DNA of 59,398 bases from assembly GCA_029936675.1 (NCBI GenBank), contig JAPYSB010000002.1, positions 258,294 through 317,691 of the forward strand, given 5' to 3'. The notes under the pieces are model-generated. The model worked only from the letters and a program-made list of their open reading frames with translations, was not told the origin of the DNA and did not search any database. Source of the stretch: Dehalococcoidia bacterium (GTDB lineage Bacteria > Chloroflexota > Dehalococcoidia > Lucifugimonadales > UBA826). How positions within the stretch are numbered: position 1 is the stretch's first letter; each line of letters opens with the position of its first letter. Below are positions 1 through 9,606 of this stretch, piece by piece. The position numbers and the translations under genes are program-made.

Positions 1-311
1 AAGTTGGCGCCTTCAAAATTAGCACATCTCAAGTCAGTGCCTCGCATGTCGGTTATAGTTAAATTAGCTCTGGTGAAAATAGCTCCACAAAGGTTCGCGC
101 CATCAAGGCAAGCACCTCTTAAATTAGCTCTGGTTAAATCGGAGCCACTTAGGTCTGATCCTGAGAGATTGCATCCAGCCAGATTCACGCCACGTAGATT
201 CAATTTGGTTATGGATAAATATGACAGATCAAGGCCGGAAAGATTGAGTCCAGACAGGTCTTTACCATTGGCAATATGAGAGTTGAATTGGTCCGCAGTT
301 ACATCTGCCAC
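1..311 (-). CDS. Pentapeptide-repeat protein (3' end outside window)
   Basis: On the reverse strand an open frame runs 103 codons from a GTG at 311 to the window edge without a stop. The translation starts VADVTADQF and then settles into repeated A(D/N)LXX pentapeptides such as SGLNL, SGSDL, TRANL, DGANL and EGANL, typical of the right-handed quadrilateral beta-helix of the pentapeptide family. A GAGGTGA ribosome-binding site lies about eight bases before the GTG. The gene starts 23 bases after the stop of the upstream PQQ-type gene on the same strand, so the two are probably co-transcribed. The family has no single biochemical role, and I assign none here. The C-terminus is not visible. Confidence 0.85.
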   Translation of the reverse strand, partial: MADVTADQFNSHIANGKDLSGLNLSGLDLSYLSITKLNLRGVNLAGCNLSGSDLSGSDLTRANLRGACLDGANLCGAIFTRANLTITDMRGTDLRCANFEGAN

Positions 312-334
312 CTTTAAATCACCTCACATAAATG

Positions 335-1792
335 CTACTTAATCGCGTATATAGAACCATTTTGGGTGGCAACAAATAACCTTTCTCCCGCCACTACCGG
401 AGTCGAGGAAATGTGCCCGTCTAGTTGCATTTCCCAAATCTTCTTTCCCGTTTGCACATTAACACCGTGGATCTTACCTGTTGAATCCCCTGTCAACATA
501 AGGTCGCCAACTACCGAGACCGATTCCGAAATCGTACCATCGGTCGTATATCTCCATTGTATGTCCCCGGTTGTGGTGCTGAGCTTATAGATATGCCCGT
601 TAAGAGAGGGAACATAGACCATACCCTTTGCAATTGTCGGGGTGTTTTGAAAAACCTCTCTCGGGTTTTGAAATTTCCAAACAAATCCTTTCATGACAGG
701 GGGTGTGTCTTCAAACCCCCACAAAAACATAGTCATTCTAGCCCTGCGGGCTATTTTTTCCATGGGATACTGAATTTTTGTCCAATCAATGGCCCTTACT
801 ACACCATCCAGATCAGCAACGAACAGCAATTTCCCATCCATAGCAGGAGCACTATAAGGGGACCCAATAGGGTAATCGAGTCTTAAGTCACCATTCAATG
901 CATCCACAATGTGCAGAACATTGTTTTGGGTTGTGAAAGCAACAACATCTTCATTAACAGCGGCAGCATTAGCAACCCTTGAACCCGCGTCATATTCCCA
1001 AATTTGCTCTCCGGTCAGTGCATCAAAAGCATAAAAATTCTTATCTCCCGACCCTATATAAGCAATCCCATTATGAATTGACGGGGATGAAAAAAACGGT
1101 TCCTTACTTTGGAAATCCCACACTACAGTTCCATTATTTCGGTCTAGAGCAACAAATTTACCCTCTCTCAGCGCAACATAAAGCATGTCACCTGCTACAG
1201 CCGGAGAAGTATCCGTAGGTGCCTCGGCAGGGTATTCCCATATCGGGTTCCCCGTTTCAATCTCTAATGCAAGAATTCGCCTGTCTTCGGTAGTGACATA
1301 AACGGCTTCGTCTGTGACTGCTGGGGAAGAAGATATGGCTCCATTTGCTTGATAACGCCAGACAATCTCGCCAAATTCCGAGTCCGAGCCCAAATCCGGA
1401 TTCGAGATACAATCGAAAATAAGGCAAAAATTAAGAAAGGCTAACTGGTTTAAAGCTCTGCTACCTGAAAGTGCTGGGCCTCCTTGATACATATTCCACT
1501 CAAAATTAGAGAATTGCGCAGAAAGGCCCGTTGATGGTTCAAAGTTTTGATTCCCCGGAGTCCAAAACATTAATCCGAAAATAATCAGTGCAGCAGCGGC
1601 CAGGCTGCCTTTGATGGTGTAGCTCTTTTTCTTCGCTTTCTTCAAGGCCTGAAGTCGGCCAATTTCTATTGTTTCAGCCTCTTCCTTTGGCACTGCGCGG
1701 CCTCTACTTAGCGGACTTCTACAATGGGGGCAAAAAACTTTATCTAGATTATTACTTCGCCCGCAGCCAGGGCATATTGTCAATGGTTTCAC
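335..1792 (-). CDS. Zinc-ribbon, membrane-anchored PQQ-type beta-propeller protein
   Basis: The 485-residue product has three parts. An N-terminal zinc ribbon is formed by Cys7, Cys10, Cys21 and Cys24. One hydrophobic membrane segment spans about residues 61-78, preceded by a Lys-rich stretch. A large C-terminal domain from about residue 140 carries repeated blades with the PQQ-like signature (a-l-d-x-x-t-G-x-x-x-W), as in BamB/PQQ_2 proteins. The layout predicts a cytoplasmic ribbon and an exported propeller. Family members are scaffolds or quinoprotein-like sensors; no catalytic residues are evident. The start is a GTG with no obvious Shine-Dalgarno; upstream ATGs are out of frame. It precedes the pentapeptide gene in the same transcription direction. 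Confidence 0.8.
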   Translation of the reverse strand: MKPLTICPGCGRSNNLDKVFCPHCRSPLSRGRAVPKEEAETIEIGRLQALKKAKKKSYTIKGSLAAAALIIFGLMFWTPGNQNFEPSTGLSAQFSNFEWNMYQGGPALSGSRALNQLAFLNFCLIFDCISNPDLGSDSEFGEIVWRYQANGAISSSPAVTDEAVYVTTEDRRILALEIETGNPIWEYPAEAPTDTSPAVAGDMLYVALREGKFVALDRNNGTVVWDFQSKEPFFSSPSIHNGIAYIGSGDKNFYAFDALTGEQIWEYDAGSRVANAAAVNEDVVAFTTQNNVLHIVDALNGDLRLDYPIGSPYSAPAMDGKLLFVADLDGVVRAIDWTKIQYPMEKIARRARMTMFLWGFEDTPPVMKGFVWKFQNPREVFQNTPTIAKGMVYVPSLNGHIYKLSTTTGDIQWRYTTDGTISESVSVVGDLMLTGDSTGKIHGVNVQTGKKIWEMQLDGHISSTPVVAGERLFVATQNGSIYAIK

Positions 1793-1888
1793 TAAATTGC
1801 TGCTGTCTTAAGAGATTTTGGCATAAATAAATTTCATAAATAAATTTCAAATGAGAAATTAAAGGTTGATTTAGGTTTTCAATATAGA

Positions 1889-1917
1889 TTGACCTTATCT
1901 AGTTTATCCCTTATTGT
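1889..1917 (+). promoter_or_regulatory. Probable sigma-70-type promoter for the binding-protein gene at 2039
   Basis: TTGACC at 1889-1894 and TATTGT at 1912-1917 are separated by 17 bases, which gives a reasonable -35/-10 pair pointing at the lipoprotein gene. The predicted transcript would have a 5' leader of roughly 115 bases. The call rests on motif similarity only. Confidence 0.45.
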
Positions 1918-2038
1918 TCCCCAACAGTCAATCATTATATGCGGTGATTCATTCAGTCATCCTGTGTAATGATGGCGGTTTTCTGTGTTGTAATTTGGAA
2001 CGAGGAAACTAAACCATTTAATAGATGGGAGGAAAACG

Positions 2039-4051
2039 ATGAGAAGTAAACTAATCATGATGTTGGGAGCCATAACAGTTATTTCACTGTTCATGGCTTG
2101 TGCGGCTCAAGAGGCCGCAGCTCCGGCAGCTCCAGCAGCGGCAGCTCCGGCACAGGCAGCGGCAGCTCCAGCAGCTCCGGCAGCGGCAGCTCCGGCGCAA
2201 CCAGCGGCGGCAGCTCCGGCAGCTCCGGCACCTGTAGCTTTGGTACAGAAAGAGGTCGCTAAAGAAGCTAAGGCAACCGCTGTGCCCACACCGGTACAGA
2301 AGGCTGCTGAGCAAACTTGGATGAGCCTTTACATGTCTGGCCCAGGCTACAACCCAGAATGGGGCGAGCCAAAGAAAGGGGGGATTTTCAGGTATGGAGC
2401 TTCTCATAAACTAGCTGGCCATGACCCGAACTATGGACACAGCTTTGAAGGTCCTCAATTCCTTCCTACCTACAACGCTCTTCTAAGGTATGACCCTTGG
2501 ATGGGACTAGGTGGAGAAATTGAGGGTGACCTTGCTGAGACATGGGAGGTGCAGGACGGTGGACTTACTGTACTTTTCAAGCTGAGAGAAGGCATTAATT
2601 TTCAGATTAACCCAAACCTTCCAGCCGAAATAGCCTCAGCTGTATCTGGGGATAGTTTTACCTGCGAGGATGCCCAAGCCAGCTTGGAATATGCTTTGAA
2701 TCCTCCAGACGGAATCCTGCACTCAGGACCAAGAGCAGCCTTGGGCCACTATAAACAATCATCGTGTGTCGACGACTACACGTTCAAGGTTGAATTTAAG
2801 GAAGCCCTGGCTAGGACACTGCCTCAGTTCGCAGGAATGCTAGGTTCGCCTAATAATATGGACAAGGATTTCGTTGCCTACATTAGGCAAGAGGGGGAGG
2901 ATCCCGACTTAGAAATCCCATACATCGACATGCTCGATGAGACCACACCCGTGACATTCTTATATGGCACAGGAACAGGAGCTTTTGTTCCTACAGAATT
3001 TGAGGTTGATATTCAATCCAAGGTCCGGGCAAACCCTGACTACTGGCGTGAAGGGTTACCTCTGACCGAAGGTCAAGACCAATTCATCATCACAGACGCC
3101 ACAGCTAGATTCTCTGCCCTTATCACTGGACAGACTGACTACTATGGTGAAGGTAGCGCATCACTGCTGCCAGCTCACGTAGAGCAAATTAAATTACGGT
3201 TTGCGGATAAATTCACGATTATGCCAGCCCTCCATTCTTGGGGTAAAGGCCTCCAGATCAACATGGAAAGGGAGCCCTTTAACAATCCTGATATCAGAAT
3301 GGCAATGCACTTAGCGCTTGACCGTGATGACTGGGTAGAGTTCAACATGGCCGGTGGCGTGTCAGGTGTGCATAGGCACACCTTGTGGATGCCACCAGGA
3401 AGTATCTGGGCTCTGCCGGATTCAGAGCTAGGCGAAATGCCTGGCTGGAGAAGAGGCGATGGAAAAATCGCTGACATAGCAGAGGCAAACCGGTTGGTAG
3501 ATGAAGTGCTCGGAGCTGGAAACAGATTCAGCGTTGAATGTATGGCGCAAAGTGCACAGATATACATAGACGGATGCTTATACTTCCAGGACCAGATGAG
3601 CAGAAACCTTGACGTAGAAGTAACTATTGCCTCTGTAGAAAGTGCTGTACAAAGCACTCGTGGTAAAGATGCGGACTACGACGTTCACTACGGTTCTAAG
3701 GTACGAACCAACGTTGCAGACCCAGATGACTTCTACATGATTCACCTGGTCAAAGACAAAGAAAGCTGGTACTACCGTGGTACAGGTCGGGAAACTGCTG
3801 ACCCAGAATTGGCAGCCAGGCTAGAAAAGCTGGCTCTTGAACAGTCCAGTGAACTGGATGTGGCAAAACGCGTAGAACTAGTACACGACATAGAGAGAAT
3901 CCTGGCAACAGAGGCCATGTACTCTATTCCATATCCATGGACCTACATATTCCCAGCCTGGTCGAATGAAGTTAAAGGCTGGCAACTGTACCCTCACCCA
4001 TCCCAGAATAAGTGGGCGCAGTGGGAGAGGATGTGGTTAGATAGAAACTAA
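2039..4051 (+). CDS. Peptide/solute ABC transporter substrate-binding lipoprotein (SBP family 5)
   Basis: The 670-residue product starts with a lipoprotein signal peptide whose lipobox LFMAC puts the modified Cys at residue 21. A low-complexity Ala/Pro linker follows (about residues 22-66), then a family 5 extracellular solute-binding domain of the DppA/OppA type (from about 110: GGIFRYG, LAETWEV, FKLREGINF, NPDIRMAMHLALDRD). A GGGAGG site stands seven bases before the ATG. Two permease genes follow on the same strand after a hairpin, so this is the binding component of one importer. The ligand cannot be read from sequence; oligopeptides are the family default. No ATPase gene accompanies it. 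Confidence 0.9.
   Translation: MRSKLIMMLGAITVISLFMACAAQEAAAPAAPAAAAPAQAAAAPAAPAAAAPAQPAAAAPAAPAPVALVQKEVAKEAKATAVPTPVQKAAEQTWMSLYMSGPGYNPEWGEPKKGGIFRYGASHKLAGHDPNYGHSFEGPQFLPTYNALLRYDPWMGLGGEIEGDLAETWEVQDGGLTVLFKLREGINFQINPNLPAEIASAVSGDSFTCEDAQASLEYALNPPDGILHSGPRAALGHYKQSSCVDDYTFKVEFKEALARTLPQFAGMLGSPNNMDKDFVAYIRQEGEDPDLEIPYIDMLDETTPVTFLYGTGTGAFVPTEFEVDIQSKVRANPDYWREGLPLTEGQDQFIITDATARFSALITGQTDYYGEGSASLLPAHVEQIKLRFADKFTIMPALHSWGKGLQINMEREPFNNPDIRMAMHLALDRDDWVEFNMAGGVSGVHRHTLWMPPGSIWALPDSELGEMPGWRRGDGKIADIAEANRLVDEVLGAGNRFSVECMAQSAQIYIDGCLYFQDQMSRNLDVEVTIASVESAVQSTRGKDADYDVHYGSKVRTNVADPDDFYMIHLVKDKESWYYRGTGRETADPELAARLEKLALEQSSELDVAKRVELVHDIERILATEAMYSIPYPWTYIFPAWSNEVKGWQLYPHPSQNKWAQWERMWLDRN
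2102..2236 (+). repeat. Ala/Pro low-complexity coding repeat (SBP linker)
   Basis: The linker codons are built from short GCAGCTCCGGCA-like units repeated many times, giving APAA-type protein repeats. It should act as a flexible tether between the lipid-anchored Cys and the binding domain. Similar linkers occur in the lipoproteins encoded at 32359-34176 and 59078. The reverse strand is also open here as a sequence artefact. Confidence 0.8.
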
Positions 4052-4129
4052 CTACAGAAATAACATCGAGGGGTGGGAAGAAAGTTAAATATAGCTCGCA
4101 ATCTCACCTTTTGATGACAAAAGAAACCA

Positions 4130-4171
4130 GAAAGCGGCTCGCTAGCCCGGAAAGGCCAGCGGGCCGCTTTC
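4130..4171 (+). terminator. Hairpin between binding-protein and permease genes
   Basis: GAAAGCGGC at 4130-4138 pairs perfectly with GCCGCTTTC at 4163-4171, with partly paired GC-rich bases inside. There is no clear T-run. A second small hairpin (CGAGT/ACTCG) follows at once. Such a stem between a binding-protein gene and its permeases usually stabilises or attenuates the transcript so that the lipoprotein is made in excess; that role is inferred. Confidence 0.5.
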
Positions 4172-4273
4172 GAGTAATAACTCGGTTAGGTAGGTTCAAA
4201 ATGGATTGCACCTCCTTTCATATATATAATGTAGCGAGTAAGAATAAGAGACATCCAGCAGGGAACAGATAAA

Positions 4274-5239
4274 ATGAAGGAATATTTGATTCGAAGACTC
4301 CTATTTGGAGTGGTTACCCTATTCACAGTTTCTGCGTTGATTTTTGCCCTGTTGAGAATCGCCCCTGGCGATGTAGCCTTAATGATAGCCGAAGCAAATT
4401 CCGGCGGTGAAGGAATTGATGTTTCAGAAGAAGACCTAGACAAAATACGTGAAAAACTTGGACTTAACAGCCCTTTACACATTCAATATGTCACCTGGAT
4501 AAAAGGATACGTGGTAGGTGATTGGGGTGATTCGCTATTTACGGGAAGGGATGTTTTCGACGAGTTTAAATTAAAGTTCCCGGTAACACTTGAATTAGTC
4601 ATTTTCTCTCAAATAATCGCCATTGTTTTGGGTCTTCCTGCGGGAATAATTATGGCCCTTAGGCAAGATTCATGGATGGATTACACTATTCGTATAGCAT
4701 CCCTAGCTGGTCTGTCATTGCCATCTTTCTGGAGTGCCACATTACTTCTCTTGGGTGGCGCTTATTTTTTTATGTGGAACCCGGAATTAGGCTCATTCAA
4801 AATAACTCAAGAACCCTTGCAGAATATACAACAGTTCTTCTGGCCATCAATGATGCTTGGGTACATCAGCGCGTCGACGAAAGCGCGAATGATGAGATCA
4901 ACCATGTTGGAAGTACTACGGCAAGATTACATTCGAACAGCAAAGGCCAAAGGTCTCACCGAATATGTAGTTACCGCCCGGCATGCACTTAAAAACGCAT
5001 TCATTCCTGTAATAACAGTAATTGGAATAACTACTGCTTTGGCGCTGGGTGGCTCAGTTGTAATGGAAAGGGTTTTTTCAATGCCTGGACTTGGAAGTTT
5101 TATCTTAGAGGGAATGCTCGCTAGAGACTTCCCAATAGTACAATCAATTACCCTTTTCTTTGCCATAGCTGTGGTATTTGTCAACTTACTAATAGATATT
5201 TCATACGGGTGGTTTGACCCTCGAGTGAGATATCAATAA
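4274..5239 (+). CDS. ABC transporter permease, DppB type
   Basis: The 321-residue integral membrane protein has the family N-terminus (YLIRRLLFGVVTLFTVS with RIAPGD about 30 residues later), several hydrophobic helices and the binding-protein-dependent permease EAA-like motif near residue 220 (DYIRTAKAKGL). It ends with DPRVRYQ, as DppB-like proteins do. It should form half of the membrane channel of the importer fed by the lipoprotein at 2039. The gene lies about 220 bases after that lipoprotein and 21 bases before the second permease. Length is normal for the family. Confidence 0.9.
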   Translation: MKEYLIRRLLFGVVTLFTVSALIFALLRIAPGDVALMIAEANSGGEGIDVSEEDLDKIREKLGLNSPLHIQYVTWIKGYVVGDWGDSLFTGRDVFDEFKLKFPVTLELVIFSQIIAIVLGLPAGIIMALRQDSWMDYTIRIASLAGLSLPSFWSATLLLLGGAYFFMWNPELGSFKITQEPLQNIQQFFWPSMMLGYISASTKARMMRSTMLEVLRQDYIRTAKAKGLTEYVVTARHALKNAFIPVITVIGITTALALGGSVVMERVFSMPGLGSFILEGMLARDFPIVQSITLFFAIAVVFVNLLIDISYGWFDPRVRYQ

Positions 5240-5260
5240 ATCGGAATCACAGGGAATTAA

Positions 5261-6178
5261 ATGTCAACAGAATTAGCAGAAATTGCGGACTCAACCCCTT
5301 CATTACCGGTAAGAATACTGTCTGGTTCGTTGCGGTTTACAGTGAAGCGGCCTTTGGCAGCAGCTGGGCTTCTTATCATTATACTGATGTGCTTTATGGC
5401 AGCAGCTGCTGAATTAATTACCTGGTATGATCCCATTGAATGGCGACTGTTTGACAAGCTTTCCAGCCCTTTAACTTCAAGTGAAAGGGAGCCATATTCA
5501 ACCTTCCTTATGGGAACAGATGACAAAGGTAGGGATATTTGGGCACAAATGGCCATTGGGGCACAGGTATCGCTAATGGTGGGATTTCTCTCGGTAGCAT
5601 TTGGATCAGGGCTCGGTGGGGTCCTTGGTGTGATTAGCGCATGGTTCGGCGGAAAAACTGACCAGATTATACAAAGAGCCATGGATGCCCTAATGTCAAT
5701 TCCAACCTTGATCTTAGCGTTGGCTGTAACTTCAGTGTTGGGACAAACGATAGAAAATATAATAATTGCTGTTGGGGTAGTCCAAATACCACGAGCAAAT
5801 AGAGTTGTTCGGGCTCAAGCGTTAACCGTCAAAGAAACTCAGTACGTGGATGCTGCGAGGGCTATTGGTGCGAACAATATCCGCATAATGGTTCAGCATA
5901 TTACGCCACAATGCGTTGCACCTTTTTTGATAATTGCAACCAGCGCATTAGGTATTGCCATATTGACAGAGGCTTCCCTAAGTTATTTGGGGCTCGGAGT
6001 TCCGCCTCCTAGACCGTCATGGGGTGGTATGTTGTCAGGCGCAGCGAGAGACTATTTTATCCTTGCGCCTTGGATGGCAATTTGGCCTGGGGTAGGTTTA
6101 TCTCTCTCAGTATACGGCTTCAACCTTTTTGGAGATGGATTAAGGGACGCCCTAGACCCAAGGTTGAGGGGCACCTAA
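5261..6178 (+). CDS. ABC transporter permease, DppC type
   Basis: The 305-residue membrane protein matches the DppC/OppC half of peptide importers. It has an N-terminal helix (about 30-50), the GTDDKGRDIWAQM segment typical of the family, an EAA-like motif (YVDAARAIGA) and the C-terminal GDGLRDALDPRLRGT signature. It partners the DppB-type protein encoded just upstream. The operon closes with a strong bidirectional terminator and has no DppD/DppF ATPase genes, so the ATP-binding subunits must come from another locus. Confidence 0.9.
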   Translation: MSTELAEIADSTPSLPVRILSGSLRFTVKRPLAAAGLLIIILMCFMAAAAELITWYDPIEWRLFDKLSSPLTSSEREPYSTFLMGTDDKGRDIWAQMAIGAQVSLMVGFLSVAFGSGLGGVLGVISAWFGGKTDQIIQRAMDALMSIPTLILALAVTSVLGQTIENIIIAVGVVQIPRANRVVRAQALTVKETQYVDAARAIGANNIRIMVQHITPQCVAPFLIIATSALGIAILTEASLSYLGLGVPPPRPSWGGMLSGAARDYFILAPWMAIWPGVGLSLSVYGFNLFGDGLRDALDPRLRGT

Positions 6179-6193
6179 CCTCCATTTAATGCA

Positions 6194-6237
6194 AAATAAT
6201 AAAGGCCCTGAGGTTTATCTCAGGGCCTTTATTATTT
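6194..6237. terminator. Bidirectional intrinsic terminator
   Basis: Nineteen bases, AAATAATAAAGGCCCTGAG at 6194-6212, pair perfectly with 6219-6237 around a six-base loop. A/T-rich arm ends provide a T-run on either strand. The stem serves the convergent permease operon (plus) and the ThDP-enzyme gene (minus), and it contains the TAA stop codon of the latter. Confidence 0.85.
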
Positions 6238-7953
6238 CATCCGGTACTGTTGATCGGCTACACCGCCTTCAGGCAGACCAAGGGGAAGGCGAACATCTAA
6301 TAAATAAGGCCTGTTTTGTTTCATGACTATTTCTAGTGCTCTTTCGATAGTCTGATTCAGCTTCTCTTCATCATCAACTCTTTCACCTTCCATGCCAAAT
6401 GCCTCGGCAATTTTAACCGGGTCTATACCATCCAAAACAACCCCTTGATAACTTCCCGTATCCGACATTCTGCCACCACTCTGACCAAAGAATCCAGCTA
6501 CAATTCCATAGGCCCCATTATTAGGTATTACGTAGAGTAGGGGCACATTATGATGTACCGCTGTCCACAGCCCTGAATCCGCATAATAAAGGGATCCATC
6601 GCCAACCAACCCTATTACAGGCTTTTCGCCAACCGCCAATTTTGCACCAATAGCGGCCCCTACACCCCATCCTTCTGATCCACCAGCCCCTTTCATCAAA
6701 ATGTTATTTTGTTCTGACAATCCCGGACCCACAGCATCATACCTAGCAGCAAATTGCTCATTGGCAATATATCCTCCCCCTATTTTTTCCAATTCCGTAT
6801 CTATTGCATCGACTAGAAGGGTAGGTCGTACCCTACCTTTCTCATGGGAAGGCATCAAGTAATCTCGAAGTTTAGACCGTTGCTGGCCCACGAGGGTCAA
6901 AGTTTCCTCTCTTCGTTTAGAGTACCTCTCAGCCTTGTAGTCGGTTTTGGCTATTTCTAGCATTCTCGATATAGAGGAGGTCTCGTCAGCGATGATTCCC
7001 ACTTCTAACCCAGGATAGTTTTTCAAATATTCCAGGCCAGATCCCAAGGCCAAAATTTGTTTGACCTTTCTCAGGGGATCAATATCTTCTTTTTTCCCCG
7101 AACCTTGATGCCTTACCCCAAGGGAGACAATTACGTCAGGCTCATATGAGTCGAAAGCCGTATTTGACATGCCAATATGCTGTGGGTGTTTGAGGGAAAT
7201 ACCTCTAAGGTCAGTTTCCGGGGAGGCGATTACCGTTCCAAAATGAGTAGCCAGCTCTGCAGCTAATTTATCGGCTCCACTTTTCCAAACTCCGTCACCC
7301 ACATAAAGAAGAGGCCTATCTGCCTTATCAAGAGCGTCCAGTATTTTGTCAATATCTTGATCCGTGGCATTTCCCGCCTTTATGTTCTTGGCACCGCCGT
7401 GAATTATCTCTGTTGAAACTTGTTGGTTTTCCAACATTTTGTCGTATACGGCCAGATGAACCGGACCAAAGGGTGGAGTCGTTGCTACCCTCAATGCCCT
7501 ATCGACCGCCGCTGGAAGGCCCTCAGGTTCAATGATTGTCCATGTTTCCTTTACCATTGGGACTGAAATCGAGGCAGGGCTATAGCTTGAATCCAAATCC
7601 AAATTGATTCTGTCTGTAAAACTGCCTGTGTCTCCAGCAAAGGTAATTACAACTACAGGTAGACCACCAAACCAAATGTTATATAGCTGCCCCATGCATT
7701 GGGCCAGCCCTGCACCTAAATGAACCACCATGACGGCAGGTTCACTATTTACTTGAGTATATGCTCCTGCCATGGAAGCCACTGAGCCTTCATGCAGAGC
7801 CAAAATCCCATCAATGTTGGGGTTATTGTTCAAAGCATCAAAAAATAACGCCTCTCTAGATCCTGAATTGTAGAAAACATATTTAATTCCCGAAGCTACT
7901 AGCTGCTCAACTAACACTTCCGAGGGTGTTCCTGTAATAGGTGTGGTTAACAT
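6232..7953 (-). CDS. Thiamine-diphosphate-dependent decarboxylase/acetolactate synthase-like enzyme
   Basis: The 573-residue protein has the three-domain layout of the POX/ALS/benzoylformate decarboxylase superfamily. The N-terminal PYR domain carries the activating Glu at residue 55 (LHEGS). The middle domain covers about 195-340. The C-terminal PP domain has the ThDP/Mg motif starting GDGS at 451-454 and ending NNGAYG near 478-483. A good AGAAGGAG site precedes the ATG. The substrate is a 2-oxo acid, but I cannot say which; benzoylformate decarboxylase-like and sulfo- or phosphonopyruvate decarboxylase-like roles are alternatives to acetolactate synthase. The gene is divergent from the MFS exporter at 8035. 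Confidence 0.85.
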   Translation of the reverse strand: MLTTPITGTPSEVLVEQLVASGIKYVFYNSGSREALFFDALNNNPNIDGILALHEGSVASMAGAYTQVNSEPAVMVVHLGAGLAQCMGQLYNIWFGGLPVVVITFAGDTGSFTDRINLDLDSSYSPASISVPMVKETWTIIEPEGLPAAVDRALRVATTPPFGPVHLAVYDKMLENQQVSTEIIHGGAKNIKAGNATDQDIDKILDALDKADRPLLYVGDGVWKSGADKLAAELATHFGTVIASPETDLRGISLKHPQHIGMSNTAFDSYEPDVIVSLGVRHQGSGKKEDIDPLRKVKQILALGSGLEYLKNYPGLEVGIIADETSSISRMLEIAKTDYKAERYSKRREETLTLVGQQRSKLRDYLMPSHEKGRVRPTLLVDAIDTELEKIGGGYIANEQFAARYDAVGPGLSEQNNILMKGAGGSEGWGVGAAIGAKLAVGEKPVIGLVGDGSLYYADSGLWTAVHHNVPLLYVIPNNGAYGIVAGFFGQSGGRMSDTGSYQGVVLDGIDPVKIAEAFGMEGERVDDEEKLNQTIERALEIVMKQNRPYLLDVRLPLGLPEGGVADQQYRMK

Positions 7954-8034
7954 ATTTTTTTGCTCCTTCTTTACTCAAGACGCAGTATATACTCAAAGAT
8001 GCAGGCATGACGCACTAAGAGTACAATTAATTTA

Positions 8035-9519
8035 ATGCTCAAATCCCTATATTCTTCCTCTAACTACAAATGGCTGGTTTTCTCGGCAATTGGGTTAGGC
8101 TCACTGACTAATGTGATTCATCATGGGAGTATTAGCATTGCTTTACCTACGATCGCCAGAGAATTTGACGTATCCTTAACTACGATCCAGTGGGTGGTTT
8201 TGGCCGAATCCTTAACCATCAGTGCGCTGTTATTACCAATGGGACGCCTATCAGATATTATCGGCAGAAAACCAATGTATTTATTGGGGGTTGTCCTATT
8301 TGGTGCGATGGCCCTATTTTCAGGCAGTTCTCCGGCTATTGCCCAGTACCTCGGGTATGCTCATCCCATCATGTTGATGATTCCTTTTCGTATTTTTCAA
8401 GGGGTTGGAGCAGCAATGACCCAGGCCAACGGAATGGCAATGGTGACCTCTGTATTCTCAGACCGAGAACGAGGGAAAGGATTGGGGGCTCATGGCAGTA
8501 TTATTGGCACGGGGGGCATAATTGGGCCCATTGTGGGGGGATTTCTAGTAACCTACGCTAGCTGGCATTGGATTTTTTGGATTAATGTACCGTTGTGTGC
8601 CATCACATTTTTAGGTACGGCGCTTTTATTGGATTCATCAAGATTTCGGGGAGCCACTCAAGGAGATAAAAGCTTTGATTGGTTAGGGGCGACTTTATCC
8701 TCTTCCACACTCCTTTTGTTCCTTCTCACTTTATCAAATGGGGCTGAGTTGGGATGGTTCTCTCTGCCTATCATTGCAGGTTTCCTGATCTTTATTGGAC
8801 TAATTACAACTTTTATTTGGTGGGAATTAAAATCATCTTCACCCATGCTGGACTTGTCTTTATTCCGTAGTAGACTATTTTCAGTGGGAATTGGCTCTAG
8901 CTACATTTCCTTCTTGGGGGTAACGTCATTTCGATTTCTAATTACATTTTACCTTCAGGCCGCTTTAAGGCTAACCCCGGCGCAAATTTCATGGGTGCTC
9001 GTTCCAAATGCTATAAGTCGCATCATCTTAGGCCCACTAAGTGGTAACTTATCTGATAAATATGGTACTAAGCCATTCACCACCTTTGGATTATTACTTG
9101 CAGGGTGTGGATTATTGCTGATGGCTTTTATGGCTGATAGTACCCCGATTTGGTTTGTCATTTTATCCATTGTGATTATGAGCTCAGGTTCCGGAATGTT
9201 TATGTCTCCCAATAGCGCTGCCATCTTCTCTTCTGCTACTGGAAATAAATTCGGTGTTACATCTGCCTTGGTCAATCTCTCTCGAAACTCAGGTAACGTG
9301 ACAGGTATCGCCATTGCTACAGCAATAGTTAGCGGAACAATGCTTTCTGCTGGTTTTTCTTCAAATGTAGAAGAGGTCATGATAGCTGAGACAGGAAGCA
9401 CAATCTTGCGCACTTTTATATCGGGAATGCGATCAGTCTTTCTTCTGATGGCTATTCTCCAATTTATGTCATCGATCGCTCATTTAACAACATCAAGGGC
9501 GCCACTCTCAGAAGCCTAA
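8035..9519 (+). CDS. MFS transporter, DHA2 (14-TM, EmrB/QacA-like)
   Basis: The 494-residue protein has about 14 hydrophobic helices. Motifs include the early TIQWVVLAESL segment, the loop 2-3 motif (GRLSDIIGRKP, near 80) and motif C-like GIIGPIVGG in helix 5. Members are proton-driven exporters of drugs or metabolites. It is divergent from the ThDP-enzyme gene with an 81-base shared promoter region. A paralogue is encoded at 41887. The ATG has no strong Shine-Dalgarno. The substrate is unknown. Confidence 0.85.
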   Translation: MLKSLYSSSNYKWLVFSAIGLGSLTNVIHHGSISIALPTIAREFDVSLTTIQWVVLAESLTISALLLPMGRLSDIIGRKPMYLLGVVLFGAMALFSGSSPAIAQYLGYAHPIMLMIPFRIFQGVGAAMTQANGMAMVTSVFSDRERGKGLGAHGSIIGTGGIIGPIVGGFLVTYASWHWIFWINVPLCAITFLGTALLLDSSRFRGATQGDKSFDWLGATLSSSTLLLFLLTLSNGAELGWFSLPIIAGFLIFIGLITTFIWWELKSSSPMLDLSLFRSRLFSVGIGSSYISFLGVTSFRFLITFYLQAALRLTPAQISWVLVPNAISRIILGPLSGNLSDKYGTKPFTTFGLLLAGCGLLLMAFMADSTPIWFVILSIVIMSSGSGMFMSPNSAAIFSSATGNKFGVTSALVNLSRNSGNVTGIAIATAIVSGTMLSAGFSSNVEEVMIAETGSTILRTFISGMRSVFLLMAILQFMSSIAHLTTSRAPLSEA

Positions 9520-9606
9520 TTCATGAATTGAATATGGATTGACAGGGGGGATGGATTATTCTTATCATAAATAGGTTAATTAGCTATATAAACACTGAAT
9601 AATTAT

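Noticed and set aside
2084-2407. Open frames on the reverse strand inside the Ala/Pro linker coding region
   Set aside because: They arise from the GC-rich repeat units; their Cys/Arg/Ser- or Ala/Gly-only translations have no ribosome-binding site and lie over a clear lipoprotein gene.
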